Of a stretch of DNA of 64,000 nt, positions 1-12,600 are shown in pieces; position 1 is the first letter of the stretch, and each line of letters opens with the position of its first letter. The stretch is from the NCBI RefSeq assembly GCF_036417845.1, contig NC_089981.1, positions 40,554,668 to 40,618,667 of the forward strand, in the 5' to 3' direction. The notes under the pieces are model-generated. The model did not search any database. It worked only from the letters and a program-made list of their open reading frames with translations, and was not told where the DNA came from. Both the position numbers and the translations under genes were made by a program. The stretch comes from Apteryx mantelli. Taxonomy: Eukaryota > Chordata > Aves > Apterygiformes > Apterygidae.

Positions 1-3000
1 GTTTTGCTTCCATTGTGCAAGTGAATAATAATGAAGGGAAATTCATCAGGAATCTCATATTCTTTGTGTTATTTTTTGCTTATATTGGTAGGAAAATACA
101 TTTAATTTGGCTTTAAAAAAAAAAAAAAGTATACCTGCTGTCTTTTTGCTGCCTGATGAGGGAACACACTGCTCTGTAAGCATAGCTTTGTACAGTATAA
201 TAAATACCATCTTATGTTTGCATGATGTGTTTCATCCAGCTGGCTCAAGTGCTTTATGAACTGTCTAGATATAACATCACTCCTACCTTGACACAGCTAA
301 GAGCAGCTAGATGGAGAGATGGGTCTCTGCCTCTGTGGAAGTGAAACTTTTGGTCAAGGACATCAAAAAAACCTTTTGCAAAATGCATTATGCCTGCATA
401 TTGGATTTTTTTCCTCTATCATGAAGAACAGACAGGGACTGACATTCTAATGGTCTCCTGAAAAATAAGTGACATTATCTTGATTTATTTGCCTGAGAGG
501 ATGAAGGGCTTAGGTAACCTTTTCCTAGTCATAGCATATAGTTCTAATGGGTCTAGGTATTTTATCCTCAGTTTCCAGTACACACTCTCTGACTTGCTTT
601 TTTATGAAGTTTGGTGTGTATTAGAAAGGCAGATTTTGGTTCTTTGAAAGAGTATCTTTATTAATCAAATACACCATTCAATGGGAAGGGGAAATAGCTG
701 GTAGTTAGAATAATGCGATTAGAAAGAGTGTTTCACTGTGTTCTTTTTCAGGAGCTAAAGTTACACCCATTCAGGGCCACTCTTTTTAGAAATGAGTGAT
801 ATACAAAGAAATGATTTATAGTTGTAAATAAGGACTAAAACATGAAACAGATACAAGGTGTAGCACAGAAAAGGTACTGAGTTTTTTTCATTTGGCAAAA
901 TAGCTTTTGTATTATTATAGGGGCAAGAGAGGAGTCTCTCATTAATTAAGAGCAGGAAGAAGCATCTGGAGTTCTACGGAAGGTTTTTACTTGGAAAGCA
1001 ATTTCTTTCAGTCGCTTAGTAATGACTTTGCTCACACAGTTTGCACACATACCGGCCTTGGTTCCCCTGCAGTTACAGTACAAGCCCTGTTGAATTTGAG
1101 GTAGTGATATAAGGACTGTGAAGGTACTAGGGGTGAGAGACTTGCTTCTTCTCACCTTCATGACCTTAAGCCTGTGTGGTTATGAGGATGTTACTGTCCC
1201 CTCATCCAAACCTGGCAAAAACAGTTCTTGTTTGTTCATTTTGTTTCTAATCTCTGTGAGAAGACACTGTTTTGCTTCGGCATTGCCAAAAGTTGTCTGC
1301 ATCTGAAAGGATACTTCTAAATGACAACTGAAAGTCATTTTCCACTCTGAAGACATTTCTGAAGTTTTTATGCTTCTATACATACTGAAAAGAATCAGTG
1401 TATAAACACATTGTATAAACATTACATGGGATATACAGTTCATTGATGTGAATTCCGTATTCACTGCTGCTCATTAAGCTGCTTCTATTAATTACTCTGG
1501 ATAACTAAGTGAAATGGTCCTCAACTTACCCAAATTTGCCATTAATGATTTTAAAAGATATCAATAATTCTTTCTTGGATAAATGTCATAGCAATACCAT
1601 CTCTCCCACTTTAAATCATCAATTCAAAGAGATCAGTCAAGCTGAAATTCCAGCAAATGAGGTCAGGAAGTTGTGTGTGAGGTGGAGAGATCGTTACCTT
1701 AAAGAGTATGATTTTCTAAATAGAAAAGGCTAAGTGAGAAGAACAGAAGCTGGAGCAATTATTAAAACTTATAGTAGTCAATGAACAATAAAGTAGTTAT
1801 CCATTATTGCATTTCCGCATGGTGGACACACTTTCAACTGAATATGATTTACCACAGAAATTCAATATATAGCTCTGTAATACTGAGCTAAGCAAAAATT
1901 GAAGCCATGCAGTAATCAACTCCAATGGGAAGATTTGATGCTGGCAGTGACCGTAGTTTTACACTTACCTGGTTGTGTGTTTTATCACGTGAGTGATTAG
2001 CTCCTCGCTGTCATGTGGTCTTAGAGCTGCCCTTCACTTGAAAACTGATTTTTCAGTCTCATACCAAGAGAAATTTTATGGTTTGCGTAAATTAGCTTGT
2101 GTGTGGAGGTATGGGGGGAGGGAAGGAGGAGAAACTGTTAATGGGGAAAAAAAATATTTAAAATTTCACTACTATCAGATTTTGAGTATTCTTCTTTGTA
2201 AGTAAATCTGCAGTGTGCCTTGTTATCCACCAGTTTTCATTTCCTTTTACCCCAATTAGAAGAAACACATAGTGTGGCAGTCCCTGCGTGTTGAGGGGAA
2301 ATGTGCTAACAGGTGGGGAACTAATGTTATCTCTCTTGGAATCACTCTTCTGCTCATGGGCCAGGGGAATTTTAGAGGCAGTGTAGAGAAGAAATTGGTT
2401 GAATGTTTTTCTTATTTCCAAAATTAAGCATTGATCATCTTAAGATAGCAGCAAATCTTTGGCTTTGCTGAATGGAGCACTGAGGTGAAGGGAAATGGAG
2501 CTGGGAAGGGTGTGTGTGTAAAGACATGTCTAATAATGTATTGCTGCTGGAATGGTAAGTTAAACTCATATGCCTTAACTTAAATATTCAGTTGACAGCT
2601 CTTGGATCACTTGATCTCATCAGGAAGAAAAGAGACTGCTCCCCTTCCATTACGTAGATTGATTTTTGTCAAAGTTTATCTACTTTCATCCCCATGTCCT
2701 AACTGGAAGCTATTTGCTAGCCTGTAGGATACAAGATTGGTATCACATTTAGATGGAGAATGTCTTATTTCAACAGCACAGTACATTTGCCTGAGTCTGA
2801 AAAATGAAATGTCTGTCTTATTTCAAGCTTCAGCAAATACTTGAAGCTAGATGATAATACTGGAGCATGAAGCTGTTAACCAAATAGTGATCAGTGCAAC
2901 AGTTTTTATGTTGTAAGAACTTGTCAACTAGTCTCGAGAAATTTTTTTGTTGTTTTCAAAAGAAGAAAGGTGTAAGTAGTTTAAACTGCTTTGTAGATGT

Positions 3001-3289
3001 TACGGAGACAGATTCTCCAAAACTACTTGTCCTAGGGGAATCAACATTAGGATTGTCAAAATGTCAAAAGGCAGAGCTCAGTATAACTTCACTTTTAAAT
3101 GAGTAGCAAGTCATCTGGTATTGTTGTAATTAGTCTGGTTTAAATGAGATTAAAACCAGTATCAGATTAGTGGCTAATTGGAGGCCTCTGACTAGAGTGG
3201 GTATGTTTTTGGGGAGTGGGGGGAAACTCCCATAATGAATTTTGCTGCGCAAGCTTTTTCTTTGCTCTTTCCCATACTTACTACCATGC
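1..3289. other. LDLRAD3: LDLRAD3 intron, leftmost part
   Basis: AT-rich non-coding DNA left of the CR1. It is assigned to the large intron before the LDLRAD3 transmembrane exon because the next + strand exon begins at 26857 with an acceptor and no start codon. An A14 run lies at 115-128. I looked for the cysteine-rich LDL-receptor class A exons that precede the transmembrane exon in this family and saw none. The only coding-looking stretch is a short antisense cysteine-rich frame at 946-1086, listed separately. Confidence 0.6.
946..1086 (-). other. Unidentified cysteine-rich open frame after an acceptor-like site
   Basis: On the minus strand a pyrimidine-containing stretch ending in AACAG (AG at 1088-1087) is followed by 46 open codons and a TAA. 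The peptide begins GLYCNCRGTKAGMCANC and continues with a basic helix-like stretch; it has five cysteines, four of them in the first 17 residues. Codon choice looks more gene-like than in neighbouring chance frames. I do not recognise the family, and no upstream exon or poly(A) signal is evident. It could be the last exon of a small antisense gene, a retrocopy fragment or chance: random frames of 60-70 codons are common in this window. Confidence 0.2.
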
Positions 3290-3297
3290 TCGTCCAT

Positions 3298-3660
3298 TCT
3301 TCAGACTATTACCCACTGCTGCTCTTTCATGTGGGCACCAATGACACCGAGGGCAAACTGGAGACCATCAAGCAGGATTTCAGAGCTCTGGGGATGGTGG
3401 TCAAGGGTCTGGGAGCCCAGGTCATCTTCTCCTCAATCCTGCCAGTGAGGGGGATGGATGAGAGGAGGAGGAGACGGACTTTCCAGGTTAACGACTGGCT
3501 GCGCTGCTGATGTTGGCAACAGGGTTTTGGTTTCTACGACCATGGGACCCTGTTTGAAGATCGACAACTGATGGCAAGAGATGGGATCCACCTCACGAGG
3601 CAGGGCACGCGGGTCTTTGCCAACAGGTTGGCCAACCTAGTAAGGAGGGCTTTAAACTAG
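3298..3660 (+). pseudogene. CR1 ORF1 C-terminal remnant, SGNH/GDSL esterase-like domain
   Basis: CR1-family ORF1 proteins carry an SGNH-type esterase domain thought to act in RNP or membrane association. The frame reads SSDYYPLLLFHVGTNDT and later DGIHLT, so the GxND block (3328-3345) and the DxxH block (3580-3597) that hold the Asn and catalytic Asp/His are both visible. An in-frame TGA at 3508-3510 interrupts it between them, after the residues NDWLRC. The frame resumes without shift and ends at TAG 3658-3660, six bases before the ORF2 ATG. The N-terminal part, including the nucleophile serine block, is missing because of 5' truncation. The ATG at 3235 precedes recognisable homology and is probably not a real start. 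Confidence 0.85.
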
Positions 3661-3665
3661 GAAAG

Positions 3666-6597
3666 ATGGGGGAAGGGGAGAGGTATAGTGCCAGGGTAGT
3701 TGGCAAAAGACAGCTCAAGTCAGGACGCCTCCAGCAGGTGAATGCAGCCAGGGAAGTGCGCATGGGATGTGGCTATGGAGGACCCTCTTGTACCCCTCCT
3801 GGGAAACCTGCATGCTCGATCACCTCCCTGAAATGCCTGTACACCAATGCACGCAGCATGGGGAACAAACAGGAAGAACTAGAGATATGTGTGCGGTCGC
3901 AGGGCCATGATCTCATTGCCATTACAGAGACATGGTGGGATAGCTCGCATGACTGGAGTGCCGTCATGGATGGCTACGTGCTTTTTAGGAAAGACAGGCC
4001 AGGAAAGCGAGGTGGTGGAGTTGCTCTTTATGTGAGAGAGCAACTGGAATGTATTGAGCTGTGCCTAGGGGTGGATGAAGAGCGAGTCGAGAGCTTATGG
4101 GTAAGGATTAAAGGGCAGGCTAGCATGGGTGACACTGTTGTGGGTGTTTACTACAGGCCACCTGATCAGGAAGAGGAAGTCGATGAGGCCTTCTACAGAC
4201 AGCTGGAAGTAGCCTCACGATCCCAGGCCCTGGTTCTCATGGGGGACTTCGACCACCCCGATATCTGCTGGAAAGACAACACAGCTAGGCACAAACAGTC
4301 CTGGAGGTTCCTGCAGAGCACTGGTGACAACTTCTTGACACAGGTGGTGGAGGAGCCAACAAGGAGAGGTGTGCTGCTGGACCTCGTACTAACAAACAAA
4401 GAAGGACTGGTGAAAGATGTGAAGGTCGGGGGCTGCCTTGGCTGCAGTGACCATGAGATGGTGGAGTTCAGGATGCTGCGAGGAGGCAGCAGGGCACCAA
4501 GTAGGATCGCAACCCTGGACTTCAGGAGAGCAAACTTTGGCCTCTTCAGGGACCTACTTGGAGGAATCCCATGGGTTAGGGCCCTAGAAGGAAGGGGTGT
4601 TCAAGAGAGTTGGTTAATATTCAAACATCACTTCCTCCAGGCTCAAGAGCGGTGCATCCCTGTGAGTAGGAAGTCGAGCAAAGGAGTCAGGAGACCTGCA
4701 TGGATGAGCAAGGAGCTCCTGGCAAAACTCAACCAGAAGAAGGAAGTATACAGAAAGTGGAAAGGGGGACAGGCCACTTGGGAGGAATATAGGAACGTTG
4801 TCAGAGTATGCAGGGATGCGACGAGGAAGGCTAAGGCCCGTTTGGAATTAAATCTGGCGAGAGATGTCAAGGACAGCAAGAAGGGCTTCTTCAAATACAT
4901 CAGTAGCAAGAGGAAGACTAGGGAAAATGTGGGCCCTTTGCTGAATGGGGTGGGTGCCCTGGTGACGAAGGATGCAGAGAAGGCAGAGTTACTGAATGCC
5001 GCCTTTGCTTCAGTCTTTACTGCTCAGGCCAGCCCTCAGGAACCCCAGATCCTGGAGGCAAGAGAGAAAGTCTGGAGAGAGGAAGACTTTCCCTTGGTGG
5101 AGGAGGAGTGGGTTAGAGATCATTTAAGCAAACTTGACACCCACAAATCCATGGGCCCCGATGGGATGCACCCACGAGTGCTGAGGGAGCTGGCGGATAT
5201 CATTGCTAAGCCACTCTCCATCATCTTTGAAAGGTCATGGAGGACAGGAGAGGTGCCTGAGGACTGGAAGAAAGCCAATGTCACCCCAGTCTTCAAAAAG
5301 GGCAAGAAGGAGGACCCGGGGAACTACAGGCCAGTCAGCCTCACCTGCATCCCTGGAAAGGTGATGGAGCAGCTCATCCTGGAGGCTATCTCCAAGCATG
5401 TGGAGGAAAAGAAGGTGATCAGGAGTAGTCAGCATGGCTTCACCAAGGGGAAATCATGCCTAACCAATCTGATAGCCTTCTCTGATGGAATAACTGCCTA
5501 GGTAGATGAGGGGAGAGCAGTGGATGTTGTGTCCCTTGACTTCAGCAAGGCTTTTGACACTGTCTCCCATGACATCCTCATAGACAAGCTCAGGAAGTGT
5601 GGGCTAGATGAGTGCACAGTGAGGTGGATTGAGAACTGGCTGAATGGCAGAGCTCAGAGAGTTGTGATCAGTGGCACAGAGCCTAGTTGGAGACCTGTAG
5701 CTAGCGGTGTCCCCCAGGGGTCAGTACTGGGTCCAGTCTTGTTCAACTTTTTCATCAGTGACCTGGAGGAAGGGACAGAGTGCACCCTCAGCAAGTTTGC
5801 CAATGATACAAAACTGGGAGGAGTGGCTGATACACCAGAGGGCTGTGCTGCCATTCAGAGAGACCTGGACAGGCTGGAGAGGTGGTCGGAGAGGAACCTC
5901 CTGAAGTTCAACAAAGGCAAGTGCAGGGTCCTGCACCTGGGGAGGAATAACCCCCTGCACCAGTACAGGTTGGGGGTTGACCTGCTGGAAAGCAGCTCTG
6001 CGGAGAAGGACCTGGGAGTGCTGGTGGACACCAAGTTAAGCATGAGGCAGCAATGTGCCCTTGTGGCCAAGAAGGCCAATGGTATCCTGGGGTGCATGAG
6101 GAAGAGTGTTGCCAGCAGGTCGAGGGAGGTGATCCTCCCCCTCTACTCAGCCCTGGTGAAGCCACATCTGGAGTACTGCGTCCAGTTCTGGGCTCCCCAG
6201 TACAAGAGGGATGTGGCACTACTGGAGCAAGTCCAGTGGAGGGCTACCAAGATGATTAGGGGACTGGAGCATCTCTCATGAGGAAAGGCTGAGAGAGCTG
6301 GGCCTGTTTAGCCTGGAGAAGAGAAGGCTGAGAGGAGATCTTATCAATGTGTACAAGTATCTGAAGGGAGGGTGTCGAGAGGATGGGACCAGACTCTTTT
6401 CAGTGGTGCCGAGCGACGGGACGCAAGGCAACGGGCACAAACTGAAACACAGACGCTTCCATCTGAACATGAGGAAAAACTTTTTCACTGTGAGGGTGAC
6501 AGAGCACTGGAAGAGGTTGCCCCGAGAGGTGGTGGAGTCTCCTTCTCTGGAGATATTCAAAACCCACCTGGACGCGATCCTGTGCAATGTGCTCTAG
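3666..6597 (+). pseudogene. CR1 ORF2, endonuclease-reverse transcriptase, broken
   Basis: ORF2 of CR1 makes the AP-like endonuclease and reverse transcriptase used for target-primed integration. Endonuclease blocks are seen as TNARS, TETWW, GDFDHPD and SDH; RT blocks as [27 protein letters not shown] and FANDTKL. The frame runs from ATG 3666, is stopped by TAG at 5499-5501 inside the RT, continues in the same frame to TGA 6279-6281, and is then shifted. Residues typical of the CR1 C-terminus follow in the other frame to TAG 6595-6597, consistent with a two-base loss near 6278. Two catalytic positions look altered: the usual GDFN is GDFD (codon 4251-4253) and the usual FADD is FAND (Asn codon 5802-5804). 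Length over the breaks, about 975 codons, fits a full ORF2, so the copy is whole but dead. Confidence 0.93.
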
Positions 6598-6677
6598 GTG
6601 AGCCTGCTTGAGCAGGGGGGTTGGACTAGATGATCTCCAGAGGTCCCTTCCAACCTCAGCGATTCTGTGATTCTGTG
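6598..6677 (+). repeat. CR1 3' UTR and terminal ATTCTGTG octamers
   Basis: Short 3' UTR after the ORF2 stop, with the conserved GTTGGACTAGATGATCTCC block and AGGTCCCTTCCAACCTC, ending in tandem ATTCTGTG. In CR1 elements this region is recognised by the element's own reverse transcriptase and replaces a poly(A) tail. The sequence form is the avian one. Confidence 0.93.
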
Positions 6678-9600
6678 TCATTAGTTACAGGAGAAAGTCA
6701 AGTTTGGACTATTTCTGTACACTTTAGTCTGGGTTAAGGTTTATGTAAGTGACCCTGTGAACAGTTAAAAATGCACAGTATACAACAGAAGAATGAATAG
6801 GAGTTTGCCCCTGCTGGAAAGGAGGGAATTTGCATGTAGGATTTAAAATGTTTATTGCACGCTTATAAGCCCTAGCACTGAATTGCTATGGTAAGTGCTT
6901 ATGCTTTGTGGCATGCGTTCATGGAGTAGCAGATGTAAACGGAACAGATGAAGTTTGTCTTTTGGGCTTCAGATTGAGATGTTCCCCTTATTTAAAAAAG
7001 CACTGGCCCTGGGCAATGTAATGCAGTAATCTTTTTTTCTTTTTTTCTCACTCAGCCCACTATTAAAAATGCAGTACAGTGTAAAGGATTATTAATTAAG
7101 GATGTGTAGTTTGTTAAATGAAAGATTTTTTTTATCCAGTTAGAGAAACAGAGAGCAACCGGTAAGCAACTGAAGAATTATATTTAGAATTTCATCCAAG
7201 AAACTATGCCAACAGCAAAGTCAGAAGGAAAGTTTGTGGCTAATCTGTGCTGCATTATTTAGGACTATACTGATGATAATGTTGGGGAAGAAGGAAATGG
7301 CGGAGATAGAAGGAAAAGGACCAAGAAGCCTTTTTGAAAGATCTGTGCTGTTGAGGTATGGCAAGCAATTGTTCAAAAAAATAGACCTTGGCTAATGCAG
7401 TTGCAGTGTTCTGTTTCTGCTTCAATTTTGGCAAGAAAAAGCAGTTTGGCATCTGTCTCCACCTATATCTCATTGGGATATTCTCAGCAGGAGTTCCTTT
7501 ACCAAAGTGCTCAAAGGTGGAGGACTGACATGCACAGGCAGGATTAAGTTCCACCTGAAATATAGCATTTGCATCTTCTTCCCTCAGAAAGACACAGGAT
7601 AAACTGTTCTTCCCTTTCACTACCACAGTTAGAGTCAAGTCTTTGTCCAAGAGTATGCCCCTTCATCCTAAGGTGATTAAAACCAGAATGTCTTAGGAGA
7701 GCATTTAGTCATATGGCTTGGGGCTATTTGGGCACAAACGCGCTTCTTCTGTTTTGAAGCAGTCCTTTGCACGAGAGAATTTGAGAGTCTGAGAGTCATT
7801 GGGCCAGCAAGCAGGAGAAGAGAAAGGATGCTGCAAAGATGGCATGGGAGGAAGGAGTTTTGTATTCCATTCTCTACCCTTAAGTATGGCTTATGTATTT
7901 ATACATTGCACTGTGTAGAAAAGCATAAGCAGTCCTTGGACCAGACATCAGAATCTGCATCTTTGGTTTGCCAGGTGAGCCCTCTGATTGCTAAACTGCA
8001 GCTCACTGTCCTGGTAGGTTCAATAACTCTTGGGAGATGCACAAATATGGATTTAAACTCGTTGACCAGATAAGATCACACAACCCTGGTTTCCTTTGCT
8101 ATCAGATACTGGTTAAGGTGGGAACAGAAAAAATACAGCTTCTATGTTAAATGTTGTAATGCTGCAGTCCTTTTATATAATTAGCATGTAATGAAGAACA
8201 TACAAAAACTTTATGTTCTGTACCATGAGTGTCAAGTTTGGAGTCTTTCTGTAAGATTCAGTACTGAAAAGAGGGTGTGTAGCACACACAAATTGTCATT
8301 GATTTCCCCTCCATCTCTACAGATTGTAGTACTTCTTTACTGGTTTAAGTATTGTCCTGGATATGGCCTGCCATTGCTTAGTCTTAAAGCCTCATGGTTT
8401 TATTCCCAAGTGCCGCAAACCCTTCCTTTATTGAGGTTCAGCAAGTCACTTTCAAAAAGATGCGTTTTTTTCTGCATGCGCAAAACCTGATTTATTGGCT
8501 AGTTACCCACAGAGGATGTAATAAGTGTTATATGTTCTATAGTTTTTTTTGTCTAGACAGAGTATTAGAGTAGGGTTATAAAGGTACTCAGGAACATCTG
8601 TGATTTTTCAGTACAAGAAGACTGTGTTACTAAGTACCTTCTCAGCTGCTATTTGTTTTTCACAGAATGTTTATGTTTTTAAATAAGTCCAAATGCCTGT
8701 AGTTGCTTCCTACTAAACGGCTTTGGCATGTGTTCAGCTACTCACATGTGGTTAAACAAGTAATTGCTTTCATCACTTGGGTTCTGCTCAGAACCAGAAT
8801 CATTGTCTCCATCTGATACGTAATCTTTTGAGATTCTTGATCCAAGATCATCGTACAGGAAAAGAAAGAAAGTGTATATAGCTTTTCTTTCAGAGGACTG
8901 TGTTCTGGTGAGGTGGGTTTCAGGTTGCTGACAGCCAGCCTAAAAGTCCCTTTAGGAGGACTTGAGGAGAGAAGAGAACTTGCCATTATCATCATGTGGT
9001 TGCAGTTTTGTTCTCCTCTAAACCCTTGCTGTGAACAGAAAACTCTGCAGAGACTCTGCTCAGGGTGAAAATCCTCGTTCTGGATATCTGATGGGAAACA
9101 CTCCTCTGTTCTGATGCTGTGTGGCCTGAAAGACACCCTTTTGTCCCTCAGTCACCTCCACTCTCACTTCTGGCTTCCAAGTTGTTTCTTAGGTTCCCCC
9201 TTCTCTTTCCCCTTTCCTGTACCACCCGTCATCCCCTCCGAGAGCTCTGACCATTTCACTTGAAGTGATTTGATTCCTGGCTCCTGTACCAAGGTGGCTG
9301 CATGAAATGGTTTGTTAGAATAATGAGTCGGAGGACAAAAATACTAATTAAACCTGAAGACATTTGGGGATTTTTGAAATCAGGTCTACCCTTCTGAGGT
9401 GACAAATTTAAAGCTGAACGGGCTATTTCCCTAAAATTGTCCTGTTTGTTTATTGCATCAAATATTCAGATGTCATAGACCCTCAGTATATTTGAGTTAA
9501 ACCTGTACTTATTTGAGACCATTGTATTACTGAGAGCAGTATTTGAATTATGTCAGAAGGGACAAATTCCTGCGTCCAACATCTTGCTAAACTTCCATTA

Positions 9601-12600
9601 GAGTGAGGTCATCTTGCTAACCTTCACTGGTTTCAAGGGGAAACAAGTTCATTTTAAACCACAGCAATAATTAAATCTGCATACCTACTTGACTGATTTG
9701 ATATTTAATTAAAGCAGAAGGATGGTGGTGGGGTAGTTGAGCTAAATGACATAGTCACCATTTGCAAGACTGACATCTCCTGATTTCTTTCTTTTTTCTG
9801 AGCTTTTAAAAACATTTCTCAGTACAGTGTCTGGGTATGCATGGGAAAATCCTTAGAAAATATGTACTACCCTTGAATGTCCCTAGCAAGTATTCTGAGT
9901 TTTGAGTAAAAGAGTAGAAGATTTTCATCAGTTGAAAGGTAGAATACATAAAAATTCAAAACATTTCACACCAAACCCTTCATTGTATTTTTGTGTATAT
10001 ATCTGTGCTATAATATTGCTAGCTACTAACAAAATGAAGAATAATTTCTTTGGTTAAGGTAATGGTAATTTGTTTACAAAGAGCTTTGCAATACTGCATG
10101 GTTAGAAACATTTAAATATAGGCAGCTGATAAAAGTATGCAATTGAATTTTTAAGTTTTGCTTCACTTTCTAAATTGGACATAGTAAACAAGCAGGGATT
10201 TTTCCACACTGTATTGTAGATTATCTGTAGAACAGAAGTCATTACTTTTGGACACTATACCATAGCCAAGTTTATTCAAAACCTCCTAGTTAATAATACA
10301 CATATGACTCATAGGTTCAGTGGCTCTTAGACTACTGAGACAGAACAAATACCATATTCATTTGCTTTACTGGTAAGGGATCACTAATCATAGCTCTTTA
10401 TGACACTTACTGAAAGTGCCTTTTTGGCATTCTTGGGCTCTTGACTTTCAATGATTCTTTTTAATTACCTTTTTAATTAGTCCCCATGCACCTTGGGAAC
10501 TCAGTATTTGCTCTGCAGTCAGGAGTTTTAAGATGAGGAATTCCTTTTGACTGTTAAGGTTCCATCTTCTTTGTAATAGCTGTTCTAGTGATTATGATAT
10601 ACATGTCTTCCTGACTTGATGAAAACACATTTCTGTCTCTTATTATAAATGTGGTCCAAGAGTACTTTAACTGTATGTTCTGTTGTACAATTTTGTGTTG
10701 TTCAAGGCTTTAGCGCTATTGTCATGTGCTATAATAGGCAAGTTCTAACCCAGGTGACAGGATTAAGTGTCTGGGATCTGGTTTCGTTGCAACAGGATCC
10801 TGAAATGTTCTGGATATATTACAGACATAGTTGCTTTAATTGGTCTTTTGCGAGCTCCTTTATTGATGTTGTGCCATATATGAGGTGTTGCTCTTCAGCC
10901 TTTGATTTTTGGGGACACCAGTCTGCTCTTGATAACTAAAAGAAAAGTTAGCGGTAATGATCCCTCCCTGGCCGGATAGCCCGCACTGTAGATCTTTGTG
11001 ATAATCCTGTGGTAGACAGATCTTTGGTCTTGTTAGAACAAGAGTAATTTTTTCAAAATTGTGAAACTGGAAAATGTGTCATATTCCTTTTATGTAGTGG
11101 TGTCTTGCTCATGGGGCCATCAGCAAGTAAAAGCCATGGTTTCGAAAAGAATTTGCTTTCTGAAGAGGACAGCATATAAACTGTCCACCTTTCATTATTG
11201 TGGCTTGACCTTTCTAGTTCCTGTGATGAAGTCTTGAAAGATTATACTAAAAAATTTACCCACTGAGTTAGGTAAATGGCCCGTAGAGACTGTGGAGTGG
11301 CAAGGAACAAGTGCTTCATTTGCAAACTTCTTTTCCTTATGACAATCTGCTGGCTGATTAGATATTTTCAGGTTTTCTTGACAAAAAGAAAAACTTAAAT
11401 TTGATCAGGCTAGCAAGACTGCAGCTTCAGAGTTAGGCTGGGAAAGGTGTTTGACATAGAAATGGGTTGACTTTTTTTTCTTTTTAGTGGTAATGAATTT
11501 TATTTTTAGTTGGTCAAAAAGCTATTATTGCCATTATTATCAGGTACTAAGAATGTGTATTTTAAATGAAATATCCCTGATAGTTGATTGGTTCATATGG
11601 GGCTATGTGGCATGGCTCTATGAAATGTCCTCTGGTTCTCAGAGACATACCAGGCCCCTGTTAAAGTACCATTTGTGTCATGGAAATTGCTGGGGCCCCC
11701 CATCCTGGGCTTCTGCGTCCTTGTGTCCTCTGTCACAGCATGGGAGCTAGATGCTTGTTAGTAGACAGCACAGGTTTATCTTGTGTAGTGTCCTTCATAA
11801 AAGGCATGTCCCAAATCAATAAAATGCCACGCACACAATTGAAGCGGACCACCTTAGCAAATGGGGAGACCTCGTTAAACCTTCACTTTTAACTTTGACA
11901 GACTTTGACCTGTTGATTTGAAGTTTCCCATGTGCAGTGTGTGCTCCTGGGTAATTATTTTTCTAGGCTAAGTCAAAATGTTTCAGTCGGTTATTTTGCT
12001 AGACTAAAGCAAAGTTTGGCTTTCCTATTTGATTCTCCCTCTTCCACCACTTCCCAAGGGAAAAAATGTTTGGTACTTTTTCAAAATTGGTTGTTGAACT
12101 GGACAACCAAAATCGTTAGTCATCCATGAAATAGGCACAATGTTTGAACTACAGTCAAAGAAAATTCCCGTTTTGAGCTTGATCTAAACTAACTGTGGCG
12201 CTGATGGAGTGGCTGTTGTCTCAGGGGACGATGTGCTGATACACTGCATGAGAGAACAAGTGGCAGTGGGCAGGTTTCTTGAGCAGTGCAAAACTAACAA
12301 GTTCATAGTAAAAATGTATTAGAATAACAGTCTCTTATTTTAAATGATAAAATTTCCAGTACTCTGTGCTGCATTACTAAAAGCAATTAAGCGAACATTT
12401 TGGTGTATGGCACCATCTGAGGTAAAAGCACTGTGCTTACAACAATGACTTAGTTTGAAAAAAATTTAATTTTCAATTAAGCTTGAAAGGACAAAGTGCA
12501 AAATTAACTAACTTGCAATTAATTTCAGTAGTAATTATGTAAAAATTCCAGGCATATAGAAGATGAGAAGTGTGGCATAATTAGTTGTGGAGGTTTTTTT

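Larger units (their letters stand above)
3290..6677 (+). mobile_element. CR1 non-LTR retrotransposon (LINE), 5'-truncated, inactive
   Basis: A GC-rich block of about 3.4 kb in AT-rich intron DNA. In order it holds the C-terminal part of CR1 ORF1 (esterase-like), a nearly complete ORF2 (AP-type endonuclease, reverse transcriptase, C-terminal region), and the CR1 3' UTR. The UTR ends at 6660-6677 with two ATTCTGTG octamers, the CR1 signature; there is no poly(A) tail. The left edge is estimated from where ORF1 similarity begins (about 3290), so the element is truncated within ORF1. Few lesions suggest a fairly young copy: an in-frame stop in ORF1, one in ORF2, a two-base deletion near 6278, and changed catalytic residues in both enzyme domains. 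It lies in the same orientation as LDLRAD3, inside its intron. Confidence 0.95.

Noticed and set aside
3235..3297. ATG 3235 as the start of CR1 ORF1
   Set aside because: Residues before about 3295 do not look like CR1 ORF1; the element is 5'-truncated and the ATG belongs to flanking DNA.
3290..6677. An active CR1 source element
   Set aside because: Stops at 3508 and 5499, a frame shift near 6278, the altered RT motif and the missing 5' end rule out autonomous activity.
8738..9136. 132-codon minus-strand frame in the LDLRAD3 intron
   Set aside because: No recognisable motif, and no acceptor or donor making it a sensible exon.
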